From assembly GCA_028673005.1 (NCBI GenBank), contig CM054114.1:127811307-127875306 (forward strand): 64,000 nt of DNA, read 5' to 3'. Shown here piece after piece: positions 22,281 to 35,345 of this stretch (position 1 is its first letter; each line of letters starts with the position of its first letter). This DNA is from Tanypteryx hageni (taxonomy: Eukaryota; Arthropoda; Insecta; Odonata; Petaluridae). Position numbers and translations under genes: made by a program. Under the pieces are notes generated by a model. The model was not told where the DNA came from and made no database searches. It was given only the letters and a program-made list of their open reading frames with translations.

Positions 22281-24439
22281 TTTTTATTTTCCTTTTCTTT
22301 CAAGGCCGATACCTAAGTGGCGATTGGGGGTTAACAAAAATATATTTTTTTAAATTACCTTCAACAATTTATTTGATGATGACTTCGTAATATAAAAGTT
22401 TTTGAACAAGAACCTTGTACATTAGCACGCTCATATTCAATCAGTAAATATTAGATAAAACAAACTTAAAATTCATCAGGATTTGACGAATTTAAAGAAA
22501 AGTATGACTGAATCGAAGGTATTCGATGATTCGATATATTGGGTGTAATTTTCCGTGTTGTTACGCCACGATATCTGTATTTGAAGAAACTTTTTGCACA
22601 ACCTGAATTGTGGACTTGGAGGAAACGCTGTCTTCAAAAACAAACCGTAGCATAAAAAAAACAGAAAATCAACAACTAATGATACCCATGAATTTATAAT
22701 GTATTTATTAAAACTCTTCAAGGAATTTAGAACATTGTACGTAATTATATCATTTTAAAATTTAGGTCGAGAATAATAGTTTCAAACCTTGGTGGCTATA
22801 TAACTAAAAGTAAAGAATAAGGCCACATATGCATCACACGTATTGTATTAGAGAGCGAGCTTTAACTTAAAAAATTGATGGCATTCCGTAATTTGTCACA
22901 CGAAGTGCCGCGAAAACAGCAATTAAATCATTATATCACGGATTATTGCGGGACGGCAGTTCTCAGGAGTAGTTAATAATGTGGTAGACAGTTGAGCCAT
23001 TCAAATCGGCATAACATGCCCAATGGCCATGCTTATGTAATTTCAAGTGAGACAAACGATCTCTCTTTCACAAATATCAACGCGTGTTCACATCAGCAGA
23101 AATCTAGCACTAAAAGTTCATTACTTTGTTTCATCGCACTAGTATTGCACCTCAAACAAATACCAGTCTGAAGAAGTAGTTTTTAAAAACTGGATATAAT
23201 GTTGTAAATAAAAAAATAAGAAACCTAATTTAAACAGAGAAGATGAACTTACAGCGGGACTTGTGTCTCTCTAGTCCTGATTTCAAGGCATAATTTTAAA
23301 TGTATATGACATTGATAAGATAACGCATGTAGTCGAAACATATGTAACAGAAACGCTCCATTAATGTTTTCTCATCATATGGCGAAGGTGGAGAGGGGGA
23401 GGGGAACAAAAGTACTGAGACAAATCAAAGCGATGCACAGAGACAAGGTGAGGACTTTTTTTTGCCAGACATAAAACTACCGAAAACTGAAGCAAACGTA
23501 TAGTTTATGGGGCACGAGAAACAAGGTCGCCGAAAAAAAGGAGGGACGAACCAGACACGACGACACAAGGACGACGCAAGCAATAGGAGGCGGTATATGG
23601 GGAACTAAAAAATTAATTCTCCAACAATGTCAATTAGGGTGTCGACACTCAGGACCAGTTCACGGGCAAAATGGAATAATTAATCGCGGGCGCTCTAATT
23701 GAGTTTGGCAGTAGAGCGCGGAGGAAGGACGAGGAGATAGGGAACGTAGGGGGTGGGTAGGAGAAGACCCTTCGACGGTGGCGCCTCCAAGTCCGCGCAA
23801 AGGCGTCCCCATGGGGACGGTTTGCGTCGAGATGGAGAACTAAAAGCTTCACGTTCTCGCCACGTCATGCAACGAGGAATGGGAGTAAGAAAAGAGGGAC
23901 TTCCGGGTGTGAAAATGGTGTGTTGAAGAGTGTCTCTAGGAGGTAATGCATATGGGAACAGGACGGATGGAAGCGAGAGATGAACTTATTAGTGGATTTT
24001 GCGGCGCTTTAGACTGCCTCATTTATTCTTTGGGGCGGATCGGGAACGAGCTTTGGAGCACCACGTAGAGCGCGTCATTTTAAATTGAGGTTAAGGTAGG
24101 CTCCAAAATTTAAACAAGTAGTTTTCAGTTAATATTTTCAAAGCATAATATAACATTAATTAAATGGAGTGGGTTTAAAGAAATGTGATTAATTATCGAT
24201 GTTTCATCTAATTAGAGCTGACTGGTATTTACTAGGGGTCGCATCCCTACACGGCACAGGCGTCAACCCCGCCCTCCGCTCGTTCCAGGGACTTCGGCGC
24301 TACGCGCCTCGTATTTAATCTCGCCATGCCGAAAATAACATTTCAAAATTGTTCTAATCAAGACATGTTTCTAGTTCAAAAAGTTTTTTTTCTCCAATGC
24401 ATCGTTTCCAAAATATACATATTAAAATATTTTAAACGG
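22281..24439. other. Non-coding stretch, nothing recognised
   Basis: No coding or element ends are supported. 23640-23860 and 24230-24330 are GC-richer. The latter has a small hairpin around GGCGC/GCGCC and a CTAGT further on, but the spacing is too long for a Helitron end. Confidence 0.45.
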
Positions 24440-24600
24440 CTGCCATTTTGTTTCAAGATGACGGATGAAAATCGAAAAAGTTTTCCTAGAGTTTTATAGC
24501 TTGTAGGAATATTGTTTACAGCATTTCCTTACAGCAAACCGTTCTTGAGATAGAGAGGGTGACAGACACCTGAGAAATTATATATATAGGATTATAGAAT
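24440..24600 (+). repeat. Dispersed repeat family R-B, copy 3 (degraded)
   Basis: The order 'gaaaatcgaaaaagttttcct', 'acagcatttccttacagcaa', 'tgacagacac', 'tgagaaattatatata' follows the right half of copy 2. The B-box-like block is not preserved. Confidence 0.5.
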
Positions 24601-26164
24601 ATATAAAATAATAAGTAATTAAGTTTGAATTAATTATTTACTTTAAAAATATTTAGCGAGCAACAATTTTATGATTATATAAATGTGCGTAATGTTTATT
24701 TTCGGCTGAAATTTGATTTAAAATTTCCGCGAAAAGAAATCGCTCTCTCAATCTGGCCATGTCAAGAAAATAAGGGTATACATTCACAATAATCAAATTT
24801 CTTCCGTGCGGCTGGCACCTATTTGATAGGATTAAAAAAAGGGAGAAAGTAAAAATAATGAAAAATTAACATTTTGGATCGAGTCGTTTCAAAATGATTC
24901 AATGTAAAATAGTTATAAAAATCTACTTCAAAAAAGGAATACCAACAAAGTTGAAATATTTGCAATTCGCAATTTCTCTAAGATTTTTATAATTTCATTT
25001 CTCAGGAGTTTTGTTTTATTTTGTAAGATGCGACAATTTTCGTCCAGTTCTCGGACGTGAGAATACATTCCGCAAACGCTGTCTGAAACTCTTTTGTTGA
25101 AAATTCCTTTTAAATCTACTCTCAACTATAAGCTTCTTATACTGTGTGGGAGAAAGGAGTTTTCTAAGAATCTCTTAGCGTCATATCTTCTACAATACAC
25201 GAGTATTCCAAAGAAAACGTGACTACTTTTGATGTCTCATTTTCATTTTTTCTTTGAGACAGTTTTACATTTTATATGTGTGTGTATATTTATTTATTCC
25301 AATTTAGCTTTTAATATTGCAGGTTGTGTTAATAAATGATAAGTAGTAAATATACATGCAACCAACAAAAAATGTGAGTTTACCTGAAGAATAGATATAA
25401 AAAACGAGCCCATTTCTCTATTCCAATCTATGTAGATTAATTTAACAAGAGAAAAAACGATATCTTCAACTTCCACTGTGTATAATCTAGATTCTAACAG
25501 CATTTTAAATAACTGTTGTAAGATTTTGGAGTGGTACCTATGTTGATTTTTATAATGCATAAATATGCCATGGATAATTTTTCCTTTTTTATAATATACT
25601 TCCAAAGGAAAAATAAACATAAACAAACAGTACGTCTCATTCACCGTCATTAAGTCTAACTGCATCCTTTAAAACAAATCCGTCTTTCATTCACACGATA
25701 TAGGAAGAGTAGAGTGATACCAAACAGCCAAATAGCTCTCGCTTGTAACCGTGGAGCATAGGTACGGTTTAACCGGCTGGGATTTTGTTAAAAAAAGTTC
25801 CTTCCTCTTTACCCTCACTCAAACGAGCATGGAAACCTTCATTCCTCATCCCAAACACTAACAAATACCCTTCATACCGATTCCCAAGAGAGAAAGAGAG
25901 AGAGAGAGAAAAGGGGGAGATTCGCTTTAACCAAGGAGCCTTAGCCAACAAAACGCCCAAAAGGCCCAACAAGAACACCGCTCGCTATGCATACCTCGCG
26001 AACCTCCCGAAACCCCAAACGCTCTCTCGCGAGAGAATCTCCAAACGGGAGAAACAAATGAAACGCAGAACGCGAGGATATGTGGGATGAACGGAGAATT
26101 CCGTCCTTATCTCTCTCTCTCTTTCACACACACACACATGCGCGCACCCTTTACATCACAAAAG
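24601..26164. other. AT-rich non-coding stretch
   Basis: A 123-codon frame on minus (25294-25665) and a 65-codon frame (24928-25125) show no motif I can name. Their isolation in AT-rich DNA makes chance likely. GA microsatellites begin near 25890. Confidence 0.4.
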
Positions 26165-27225
26165 AGAAACGGCGTGCGAAGGAGAAGTATTTTAAAAAGT
26201 GGGGGAGAGAGAGAGAGAGATAAAGAAGGAGATACTAAGGAACACCAAACATTTTTCGCCAAAGTAGGAAGGGTGGGTGGGAGAGGAAAGAGAAAGGAGA
26301 GAGATAAGAGGGAGGGGGATGACAGAGAGAAGAAAGGATGATAGGGTGGATGAGATGAGAGAAGGGAAGAGGGAGAATGAGGAAATGAGGAGTGGGAGAT
26401 AGTAGTAGAGGAACGGAGAAGTGGTGGTATTGAGGGAAAGAGGGAGAGAGAGAGAGACTAAGAGGTGGGAGGCAAATATGTTGTGACGGTAGGGGAAGAG
26501 ACAGGGTGGGAGCGGAATAGGCAGATGGAGAGGAAGGGATGGAGGAGAAGATGTAGGGAGGTAGGAGAAGGGGTAGGGGGGAGGGAAATAAGTGGAGAGG
26601 AAGGTAAAAAAGTAGGGAGGAAGGTAAAAAAGAAGGGAAGAAGGTAAAAAAGAAGGGAGGGAAAGAAGTAAGGAGGAAGGTAAAAAAGTAGGGAGGAAAA
26701 TAAAAATGTAATGGATGATAAAAAAGTAGAGAGGAAGGTAAAAAAAATGGGAGGAAGGTAAAAAAGTAAGGAAGGAGTGGAAGAGGTAGGGAGGAGGGGA
26801 AGAGGTTGGGAGGGAGGAGAAAAGGTAAGGAGGCAAGGAAAGAAGTAGAGAAGGAGGATGGGACAATAGTTGTAGAATGGAAGACCTAGAGGAAGAGAGT
26901 GAGAGAAGGGAAGGGTGTGAGAGGGTAACGGTAAGGAAAAAGGGAGGAGAGGAAAGAAGTGAAGAGGAGAGGAATGGAGGGAAAGTGGGAAGGAGCGGAG
27001 AAAGAAGAAGGGAAGAGGGAGGGAGATGGTAAAGGATGGTGAAAGAGGGAGTGGAGAACGTAGGAAGTGTCGAAGCAGGGAGAGAGTGGAAGAGGGAAAA
27101 ATGGTAAGTTAGGGAGATGAGAGGGGGAGGTGAAGAATAGTAGATGGTGATCGAGAGGAAATAGAGAGGCAAGAACGAGTATGGGAGGGGAGAGAGGGAA
27201 AATAGGAGGGAGGTATATGAGAGGG
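26165..27225 (+). repeat. 1.06-kb purine-rich (GA) tract
   Basis: A second long G/A-only tract on plus, with 'gggagagagagagagag' runs and a minisatellite (26594-26775). The 326-codon S/P/L-rich open frame on minus is a composition artefact. Confidence 0.85.
26594..26775 (+). repeat. 20-base minisatellite, about 8-9 units
   Basis: The unit is close to 'gggaggaaggtaaaaaagta' and repeats with small changes in length and sequence through 180 bases inside the purine tract. The alternating G-rich and A6 blocks give it a regular phase of about 20 bases, near two helical turns. Confidence 0.75.
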
Positions 27226-28060
27226 TAAGGCTTACAGACCTTTTTAAAGGCGGTGGTCTCGCGTTAAGGTATAGGAAAGGGGAGGGGTTGTTTCGGAGGG
27301 AACATCACCCCGAGAGTCGCGCCCCACTTCTAACGTGCACCCTCCCTCAGTTAAAAAAAGCTTACAAGAGGATCCTTTAGGGAGTAGCGTGGCAAACAGA
27401 CGAAAAACGCGTGGAAAACGGTCGGGGGAAAAAATACACCCATCCCCCGGCGCTCTTCGCGTGCTGTTTCGCTCGCGCTCGCCTAAGAGATCACTTCACT
27501 TTTATCTCGCGTGGTGCGCCCCCCTTCTCCTAACCTTCCCCCTCCCTCCGCGAGGGGAGAGGAGAGTGTGGGGACAGGGCGCGTAGGAAGAGTCCCTAGC
27601 GAATCTTATAAAAAAATAAGGGGACGTTAAAAGCAGGAGAATTCGATAGGGTGGGTATGGGGATTGGCACGAGCGTTTGCATTGTCAGGGAAGAGGAGGA
27701 TTTTTACGATAAGGGGTGTTTAGGTGGGTGGATGAGAGGGAAGGGGTGGAGAGATTCGTGAAGAGCGGGGATCGGAGCGGCAGGAGGCAATCAGCGCGTT
27801 CGTATTACCGCGTGGGGTGAATGCGAGTATGCTTGTTTTTTATATCGCAACAGATACGGAAGATGAAGCGGAGGTGAGGAATGAAAGTTCCGATTCTCTC
27901 TTTCTTTCTCTCTCAGTCTCGTGGAAGTCAATTTTCTCCAGCGATATTTTTTCTCCCGCGCTCCAAAAGCATATATAAAGACTACGATGCGGTCGGATTC
28001 CGTTCCGTGGTTACGCTTCTTGAAAAAGCTATCGAAGCGTTGCTGTTTTAAGTCACGATG
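27226..28060 (+). promoter_or_regulatory. Candidate CpG-rich promoter-like region with TATA box
   Basis: After the purine tract the sequence becomes GC- and CpG-rich (27320-27600, with 'cgcgtgctgtttcgctcgcg'), and again at 27770-28030. A TATA-like ATATATAAAG lies at 27971-27980 and is followed by GC-richer, CpG-containing sequence where a start about 30 bases downstream would fall. No coding follows that I can recognise. This is inference from composition only. Confidence 0.2.
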
Positions 28061-29570
28061 TGCATACTAAATCGGTGCCGATGGCGAAATGAAAGAGGCA
28101 ATGAAGGCGCGTCGAGCTTTTGAATCCTTTTTCGGTCTCTCGCGCAATCTTTTTGCTTTGAAAGCGGTGACGTTATCTTCGGTGGCTATTCATGTGAATG
28201 TCAAAGTAAATCGAGCGGATGATATCTTTTGATTTTCCGGAGTCGCTATGCTCTGCTATGAACTTAAATTGGTTACTGACGCGGTAGATACTCTTCAAAG
28301 AATGCAAAAAATCTAAATACATGACCGTAAGTGGTCTAGGGCAATAATGAACTATACGCAAGAATATCTTGAATTAATAAAATCTTTCTGCTCTCTATTT
28401 TCCTAAATAATATGGAATGGAGCGAGTTTGGATTTTAGATTCGTTATGATAATCGAACGATAAGGGAAACGAATTCTAGTAAATGATTTCCGTAAGAACA
28501 TATATTAATATTGTATTTGAAAGATGAAAATACATAAATCGTAGCGTAATTCGGCAAAAGAAATTTAGCAAGTACGTAAAATACTATTCTAAATAACATG
28601 TTGACTTTACGCTGCACTAAACTTATCCAGCATTGTTTTCTTCGAAATATAGATGTCAATTCTTTAATGCAAACAATTCGAGCAAGAAAGATAATTTATT
28701 ACAAAAAAGACGATTGCTTATGATTCTTTAAATAATATATATAGCATACCTTGCATCAATGAAAATTTTAGTTGTTTCAAGGCCCATATGCTTATCGAAT
28801 TCATAATCAGCAATTTTTCATAATCTGATTTTAATGAACAATTTTTTACCTCCATCGAAATCAATCCACAGAAATACAGAATCTAAATTTTCTTCGATAT
28901 ACGAATTGTATAAAACGAAAACTTATGTGATATAGGCAAATTCTCATTTATGAAACCGCCGTGTAAATCACGAATATAAAAGTTAATGATAAAAGCATCA
29001 TTCAAATTTTTTATCTCGTGATGGAAATGATGATCCTCTTCCCTTTCTAATAAAGAGGAGAATATTTTTAATTGTGTTTTCATTATTTTTCTTTTTAACG
29101 TGAGGTATGCTGGACGAATGACAGTCGCGTAATTCCATAAGTGAGTAATTTTTTGGGTCGTTACATTTCAGACGCCTGCGCAATCAGGAATCACATTTTT
29201 GCTTTGAGTCCTATTACTCTTGAGCTCGGCCCAATATCTGATCGTCACCTATACTTGATACACTGATTCATATCATATACTTGATGCTAATACTACTAAA
29301 TATTCGCCATTCAACAGAGTGCACCAAAAGGAAAGTTAAATAATTAAGTAATATAGATAACGACAAAAATAAAATATCTTTTAAAGGCTCGTATGTTTTG
29401 ATATTGACACGATTATTACTAATATTTTCATTATTTTTTTGCTATCATTGTCATTTTTACCTAATTTTTTGAAGAGCAAAGTGCGACCGGGAATTCGTAA
29501 CTAAGCAAGCTAAAAGATTTTTATTCCACAATTGTAAGACACTCTCGGCCTGTTACTATTGGATATTTTC
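28061..29570. other. AT-rich non-coding stretch, nothing recognised
   Basis: No coding or repeat family was identified. Short open frames on minus (28173-28361, 28444-28659, 28883-29183) have no motif. Confidence 0.5.
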
Positions 29571-29900
29571 CAGGATTGAGCACCTCCGCACTTTACACAG
29601 AATTTTATAAAATTTTTAAACGACACCTTTCCTGAGCGTTGGATTGGTAGAGGAAAAACTACAAAATGGACCGCCCTTTCCCTCGATTGAACCCTTTCAA
29701 GCTTTTATCTTTGAAACATTTGAAAACAAAAGTCTACCATGACGAACCAAAAGATCTTGAGAAAGTAAAACGTCGAATCTGTGATCCTGCCATACCCATC
29801 CCTAGAGCTGTGTTGGAAAATGTTTTCAGAATTTCAACGCAAAACGACTGATTATTGCTAATGATGAAATATATGTAGAAATTTGATATTTCAATTACAT
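29571..29900 (+). pseudogene. Mariner-type (DD41D-like) transposase relic, C-terminal half
   Basis: From 29571 one frame reads QD*APPHFTQNF, then LNDTFPERWIGRG, then KWTALSLD*, matching the 'QQDGAPPHF...FLD.TFP.RWIGRG...WPPRSPDL' region of mariner-like transposases, with a TGA replacing the glycine after the catalytic Asp. Near 29690 the next frame takes over: RLNPF, then HLKTKVYHDEPKDLEKVKRR and AVLENVF, matching the '..NPLDFFLWGHLK.KVY' tail. A further one-base loss around 29830 leads to RLIIANDEIYVEI. About 41 residues separate the QD aspartate from the position of the third catalytic residue, as in the DD41D group. That third residue appears to be Lys here. With two stops and two frame changes it is dead. 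Confidence 0.75.
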
Positions 29901-31689
29901 AAAACTTACAACCATTCAGAAGATGGTTTATTTGTATTTTTTTTCAAATAATAACAAAACTCTTCAATTTTCTTCTTGGTATAGCCATTTTGGGACACTG
30001 CATTTTTACAAAGCAGATTCACATGATTGAACGAAACTTACAACAAGAATCGTGATAGCGATATCTCTGAAAAGGTCGGACTACACCTATATCATTTATT
30101 ACATCAGAAGAGGATCAAAGCGAACGAGTTTCCTATTTTATTCCCAATAAAAGAGGAGATAGAGGAGATTTATCCAGCAAGAGAGCCCAACGCGAATGGG
30201 GAAAAGATAGGACTGAAGGGTTTAGGGATGAAAGGATCCTAGCTTAACCCTCGCACGAGTGCTGAAATCGCGAAATCATAAGCGGCTTACACGTGTCTCT
30301 CCAAGTGTAGGTGGATGTTACAACGGTTCGGGAGGCGAGGGATCTGTTACACCTTATGGGCCGTCGCGTGTGACGCAGAAAACCCTAACAACGCTTGATT
30401 CACGATGGATTGAAGCGAATAAAAGATTAAAACGAGCTATAAAAAAGGGAGAGGGAGGTAGGTAGGGTTTGAGAGGATGAATGGTAGCGTCCGCGACCCC
30501 CAAACGCCTCAGGCTTTTTCTTTTATATTTTTTGAGCCGCGCTTTTCTCTCTCGCCAGTCTGTTTAGAGAAAAGGGATGAAATGGAATTGAGGGGAGAAG
30601 TATCGGGAGAGGGAGGTTGGTATAGAAGGAGGAAATAGAGTTAATGATTATTGTTGTTTTTGTGTTAAATTTTAAAATTGGACTTGAAGCCCAAGCGGTC
30701 GGTACATTTGAAATTAACATTATAGGATTTCCGGAGTGCGAGCTTTCCTAATAATTTTTCTCGAACCCCTCGAAAATTTAATAAAAATTACATACAACTT
30801 TGCAGTTTACCATTGTACGTACATTTAGTAATTAATAAAATATTAGTCTGTTAATTTATTAAGTCGCCTCGATGGAGTAACAAAAGAAACGAATAACTAT
30901 TGTATACTAAAGTTAAAAATATTTTTAAAATGACTCGTTCATAAAGACATGAAAACATAATAATGCCGTAATTTATTTCATTCATATATTGTTTGCATCT
31001 CTACAAAATTGTTTTCATAGACATTCTTATGCTATCATTATTTTTTAACAAGAACTACCTAGTCAAAATAAGTCACGTTAAAACAAATTTAAATTTTTTA
31101 GTCAGATCGCCAATGATATATGGGGCTTCTTGATTAATCTTTACCAAATAGGAAATCCAACTCAAAATAAAGTATAAAATTCTTTATTTGTGATAAGAAA
31201 GGCTCAACGTTTTAAAAATTATTCGTAACCATTACTCGCAGCATCGTTGGGAATCTAAAAAACTCGCGGAGAACCATAAAACTGCTGTCAGAGCTATAAA
31301 TAGAAAAGGAACGTTTATCCCTTCGAGAGAAACATACCTTTTCTTACAAAAAAGCTGAGTGACAAGTTTCGTCTGACACGTCGTATAAACACATTAAGAA
31401 CCTTATCTCATTATGATGTATTTTTTTTACGAAAAAAGTACTTAAAATCCCACACTAATAACACTTCCTAGAAAAAGAGACACCTTACTTGAGACGCGGA
31501 GCTGACAAAGAAAAATATACCAATCCTCCCGCTTTATAACACTAGCGGCGGGTGCGGGAACCACGCAAACAAAGAAAACGAGAGAGGGACACACACACAT
31601 AAAGAGAAAAGGGAAAAAAGAAGGAAGGTGAGCGCAGCAGTCTGAATCCTCCCAGGCGAGTAATTCCCGTCATTCTGAAAATGTAAGTA
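29901..31689. other. Non-coding stretch, nothing recognised
   Basis: 30060-30480 is less AT-rich and open in places, but no protein family is recognisable. 30720-31500 is AT-rich and plain. Confidence 0.45.
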
Positions 31690-32135
31690 CGTGTCTTCAA
31701 ACCCTCTTCCTCCTGCCTCTTTCCCCCTCCCCTCTCCCACCCTCTCTCCCTCTCACTCCATCTCCCTCCTAAACCACTCTTCGGGACGCGGGGATTAGGG
31801 GCATTTCGCAGAATCTCAAGGAGGAGTAGGAGAGAGATAGAGGAGAATGGAGAGCGGGAGGCGGAAGTGGGAAAGGGAGAGGGGATAAAAAGAGTGGGAG
31901 ATTTGAAAGAGGGAGGGGAGGGTGGGAGAGAGAGAGATGGAGTGGGGGAGAGCGTGGTCGTGAAAGAACAATGGGTTTCGCCGTGGAGATGAAAGTAGCG
32001 TGGCAGTGTCCGACTGAGCAATCTTCTTTCAGATTCTCTCCTCTCCTCCCAACTCCCACTTGTTCCTTGTCCTGTTTACACTGTCTACCTCCTACTCTCA
32101 CTCCCTTCCCAATCCCGCTCTCTTCATCTCTCTCT
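31690..32135. repeat. Alternating CT, GA and CT tracts
   Basis: A pyrimidine block (31705-31770) is followed by a purine block (31815-31955) and another pyrimidine block (32030-32130). The blocks are imperfect mirror or inverted partners, so the region could pair with itself. Overlapping S/P/L- and G/E/R-rich frames on both strands are artefacts. Confidence 0.7.
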
Positions 32136-34679
32136 ACCCACGTGAGGACATTCGCAGCCCCAAGATCCCCTCGCAACTAAAACCTCCTTGAAAACCGAGA
32201 CGGTAGCTCGTTCTTGGGCCTCACACAAGTATGAAATCTCCTCTTATTTCTTATTCCCTTGCATTGCTGGGGAAAAGAGGGAGAGAGAGAGAGAAAGATT
32301 GGCGAAGGAGGACTTAACTTCTTGCTAGTACAGAGCGAGTCAACTTATTCGTACGAGCGATCGTTGAATTCTCTAGGAAGTGACTATGTTTTTATTTCTC
32401 CCTCTCACCAGCGTTGCAGTTTATTATCGGGCCGCGTAATTACGGACTGTATCTTTTAACTCACGGAGACGTTGCCCTCTTTTCTTTATATCTCGTTATT
32501 TTTTTGGCCAAGAAGAATCTCGGATGCTGCGTGGCGATGCAACTACGACCACTGCGATGGGCATGCCGACGTTGTGCGGACGCTTCTTATTGCCTCGCTT
32601 GTTCATGCGATTAAGCGTGCCAATTTCGCCGCGTGCGGAGTTGAGAAAGTCCGAAATATTCTCAAGAGAGTTGATTTTTTCTGAGGTTCTTAAGTGCAGA
32701 GAATGGTCAATGCTCGCTTTCCCCGAGATGTCTCTAAATTTAAATATCCATCAGATAAATTTCTATTGTAACGTTCATAACGTTACTATTGGAGCGATGC
32801 CTTTTCTACATTTGTTGTTCGTCAAGTCCCCCAAACTAATAGCATACAAGGGAGAAACTACCATTTGGAAGGCTAAACTGGCCAGATTTTTTATGAATAA
32901 AATAAAAATAGTTTCATCACTGCTTCGATATACGTAAAATAAAGATCAATGCACAGAAAAGCTGAACTTTTTGAAATGTGAGTCACTCTTAACATGTATT
33001 TTCAACAGATTTAAGCTCCGTTTTCGTTTTTTTTTCATAAAATGTGAAATTAATGCACATAAAATATCAGAATTAGTTCAATTAAAAATGTTATGTACAC
33101 AATGCATTCTACGATATATATATATATCTCCTATATCCCATATCTTATGCGGCGGGGATGAAAATCAAACATATAAAATATCACAATTTTCTGGCATTGA
33201 GGTATGTGACCTTTGAGGCTGGATGGCAATGCGCCAGAAATTTTGAAGGTGGTCGAAATTGCAGTGATATATTTTTGTGAGGCTGTGTTTTAGGGAGAGG
33301 AATATTGGGCGTTTTAGTTCTAGCATCATATTTTGGGTGCCATTATTTACGAAGCTGAATTGTAGTTATTAGAAAACACTTATATAACGAAACTTCCTTT
33401 CAAGTATGAAGCGATGACATGAATGCAGTCTCAAGGATTTAATAAACAATGTGATTTCGATTCCAATCCAGCTTAGGCCATAGCTTTTCTGAGAAAATTT
33501 TAATAAACGCCTTTAGATCTTTTAAAATAATAAATAGAAGAAGAAATAAACAACTAAGATATTTAACCGATGCATATCTGGCCGCTTTTAATGAAAGAAT
33601 GTTTTTAATATTAAAATTCATACTTTTTCCAAACGAACCTGTAGATAAAAAATAGCACTGAAAAATTCTTACACATAGACAAAAGTAATGACATTCTAAT
33701 GTAAGCTGAGTTATTTATGGAGAAAAAGAATAATATTTACTATTGGAGTGTTATTGCATTCAGTGTAAAAAGGAGCAAGCAGTGGCAAAAAATTTATCGC
33801 TCTTAAATTGCCCAGTCGTCCGGCGCCCAATTGTCTTTCTTCCCTGTGAATCAAATTTAATCAGCGCATCAGCCAAGCATTTTCGATAATTTCTCGTTAA
33901 AAGCGATAAATAAAACAATATATTTTTTAATTATCGCGCATGCACGTGAGAATATATGCTCGCATGTAAGTATTCTGTAGGTCTCACAATCGGAGGCATC
34001 TTCGTTCCTTTTGATGCTCCATTGGATTCCTTCATCTCCTTGTCCAATCTGCCATTGTGCGTCTTCTTAGGGCTGTGGACTTCTTTAAAGATTCCATTTA
34101 CTATATTAAACGTCCGGAGTTGGTCGCTCTCTCCTACAAAACAGACTGCCAATTTTCATTCCAAAATGTTCGCTCTTTTGATCTCCACTTTGTCTTCTCA
34201 TCAAATCCTTTATACGGTCCATTTGTGCAATTTCCAGCAAGCATTTCACGGTTAATAGAACGGAGAATGGGATTATTTTATATTTCTGCGCCATTTTATC
34301 AACAGTTTATCTTAACTGTTTTCTATTTCCCCTCAAATCTGTAGAGACGGAGAAACAGTGAGCGCGCCATTATCACGAACTGCAGTCGTTTTTCCTCGAT
34401 ATGCTCCCAAGGAAAAGGTTTCCTCGCCATTTTCCCGCGTCCGCCACTATCAGAGGCATAAAAAAGTCGAAATAAATAACAAAATGGCTCCATGAACAAC
34501 CAGAGCGGAATCAGACCCCATGGCGAGTGTTGAGAGTCTTATAAATTAGTCCCCCACGCCGCCAGACGCGTACTTGCAACCGCTTCCGAGAAACCCTCAT
34601 TCTTTTCCTTTCATCGCCTCTTATTCTGGAAAACGCGCGTCTCAAATGCAACCCACGTTCCTGCTAGCACCCAATCTCC
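32136..34679. other. Non-coding stretch, nothing recognised
   Basis: A 137-codon plus frame at 32524-32937 and frames around 33930-34340 on both strands were read for motifs. None matches a family I know, and none has convincing splice or start context. Confidence 0.4.
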
Positions 34680-35010
34680 TCCCGTGCACCCTAATATACA
34701 CCTCCTCCCCCTCGCTCCTCTCTCTCTCCCTTTTTTATACTCGCCACTCGCCCTTCTTCCCTCTCTCTCTCCCTCCCTCCCTCCCTCACCCTTCCTCTTT
34801 TTCCGACTCATTTCTATAGTTCTCTCAAAATTCCTTATTTTTCTCCGTTTCTGCTTCCCCTCCACATAATGGCCGCTCTCTTCCCTCTCAGATCCTTTCC
34901 TTCGCTCCCTTATTATTTCTTTCAAAATCTTTCTCTTCATCACCACCCCTTTTCTAACACTTTCTATTTTTCTTCTACAAATCCCTATCTCACATCCCTT
35001 CCTTCCTACT
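34680..35010 (+). repeat. Pyrimidine-rich (CT) tract
   Basis: C/T-rich for about 330 bases, densest at 34700-34800 with (CTCC)n and (CCCT)n. It is interrupted by 'aatggccgct' near 34867. Confidence 0.75.
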
Positions 35011-35099
35011 CTGTTGTCCCTAAATTCCCTTTACTCCTAAGGTTGAGCAACAAAAATAAAACGTTGCGTTTGTTATGTCTGTCATACTGGTTAGCCTGT

Positions 35100-35345
35100 T
35101 TTCCGGAATGGAAATAGACTTATAGTTTTGTCGTAAAATCTGACTTTCTGTCCTTTCTATTAACTTTTGAACCAATACACCGATTTTTATGACACTTGTT
35201 ACTTGGACCGAGCTCTGGAGGATAGTTTTTGTTGCGAGGATTGAAGTCCCGGGTTCGATTCCACGAACTATCCTTCCCATTTGATTTACATGGGCAATCT
35301 CAAATATATCGGGCAGTGTAATTTTCTCTTGCACATTAAAATACT
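35100..35345 (+). repeat. Dispersed repeat family R-C, copy 1
   Basis: It shares with 46930-47215 the order 'acaccgatttttatgacac', 'gaagtcccgggttcgattcc', 'tttacatgggcaatctcaaa', 'cattaaaatac', 'aattgtaatatcggag'. GGTTCGATTCC at 35252-35262 fits the RNA polymerase III B box, which suggests a tRNA-derived SINE. No coding is seen; the 104-codon minus frame is a shadow. Confidence 0.65.

Noticed and set aside
24225..24330. Helitron end with GGCGC hairpin and CTAGT
   Set aside because: The hairpin and CTAG are about 60 bases apart, too far for a Helitron terminus.
25294..25665. 123-codon minus frame with hydrophobic stretches
   Set aside because: Thought of a receptor fragment, but no conserved residues can be named and the flanks offer no exon structure.
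26192..27172. 326-codon open frame on minus
   Set aside because: Same artefact of a pure purine/pyrimidine tract.
32524..32937. 137-codon plus frame
   Set aside because: No motif; the composition changes midway from GC-rich to AT-rich, as expected of chance.
33931..34344. Possible exon pair on minus (frames at 33931-34152 and 34106-34294)
   Set aside because: The frames overlap and read like coding in places, but no family motif or splice signals support them.
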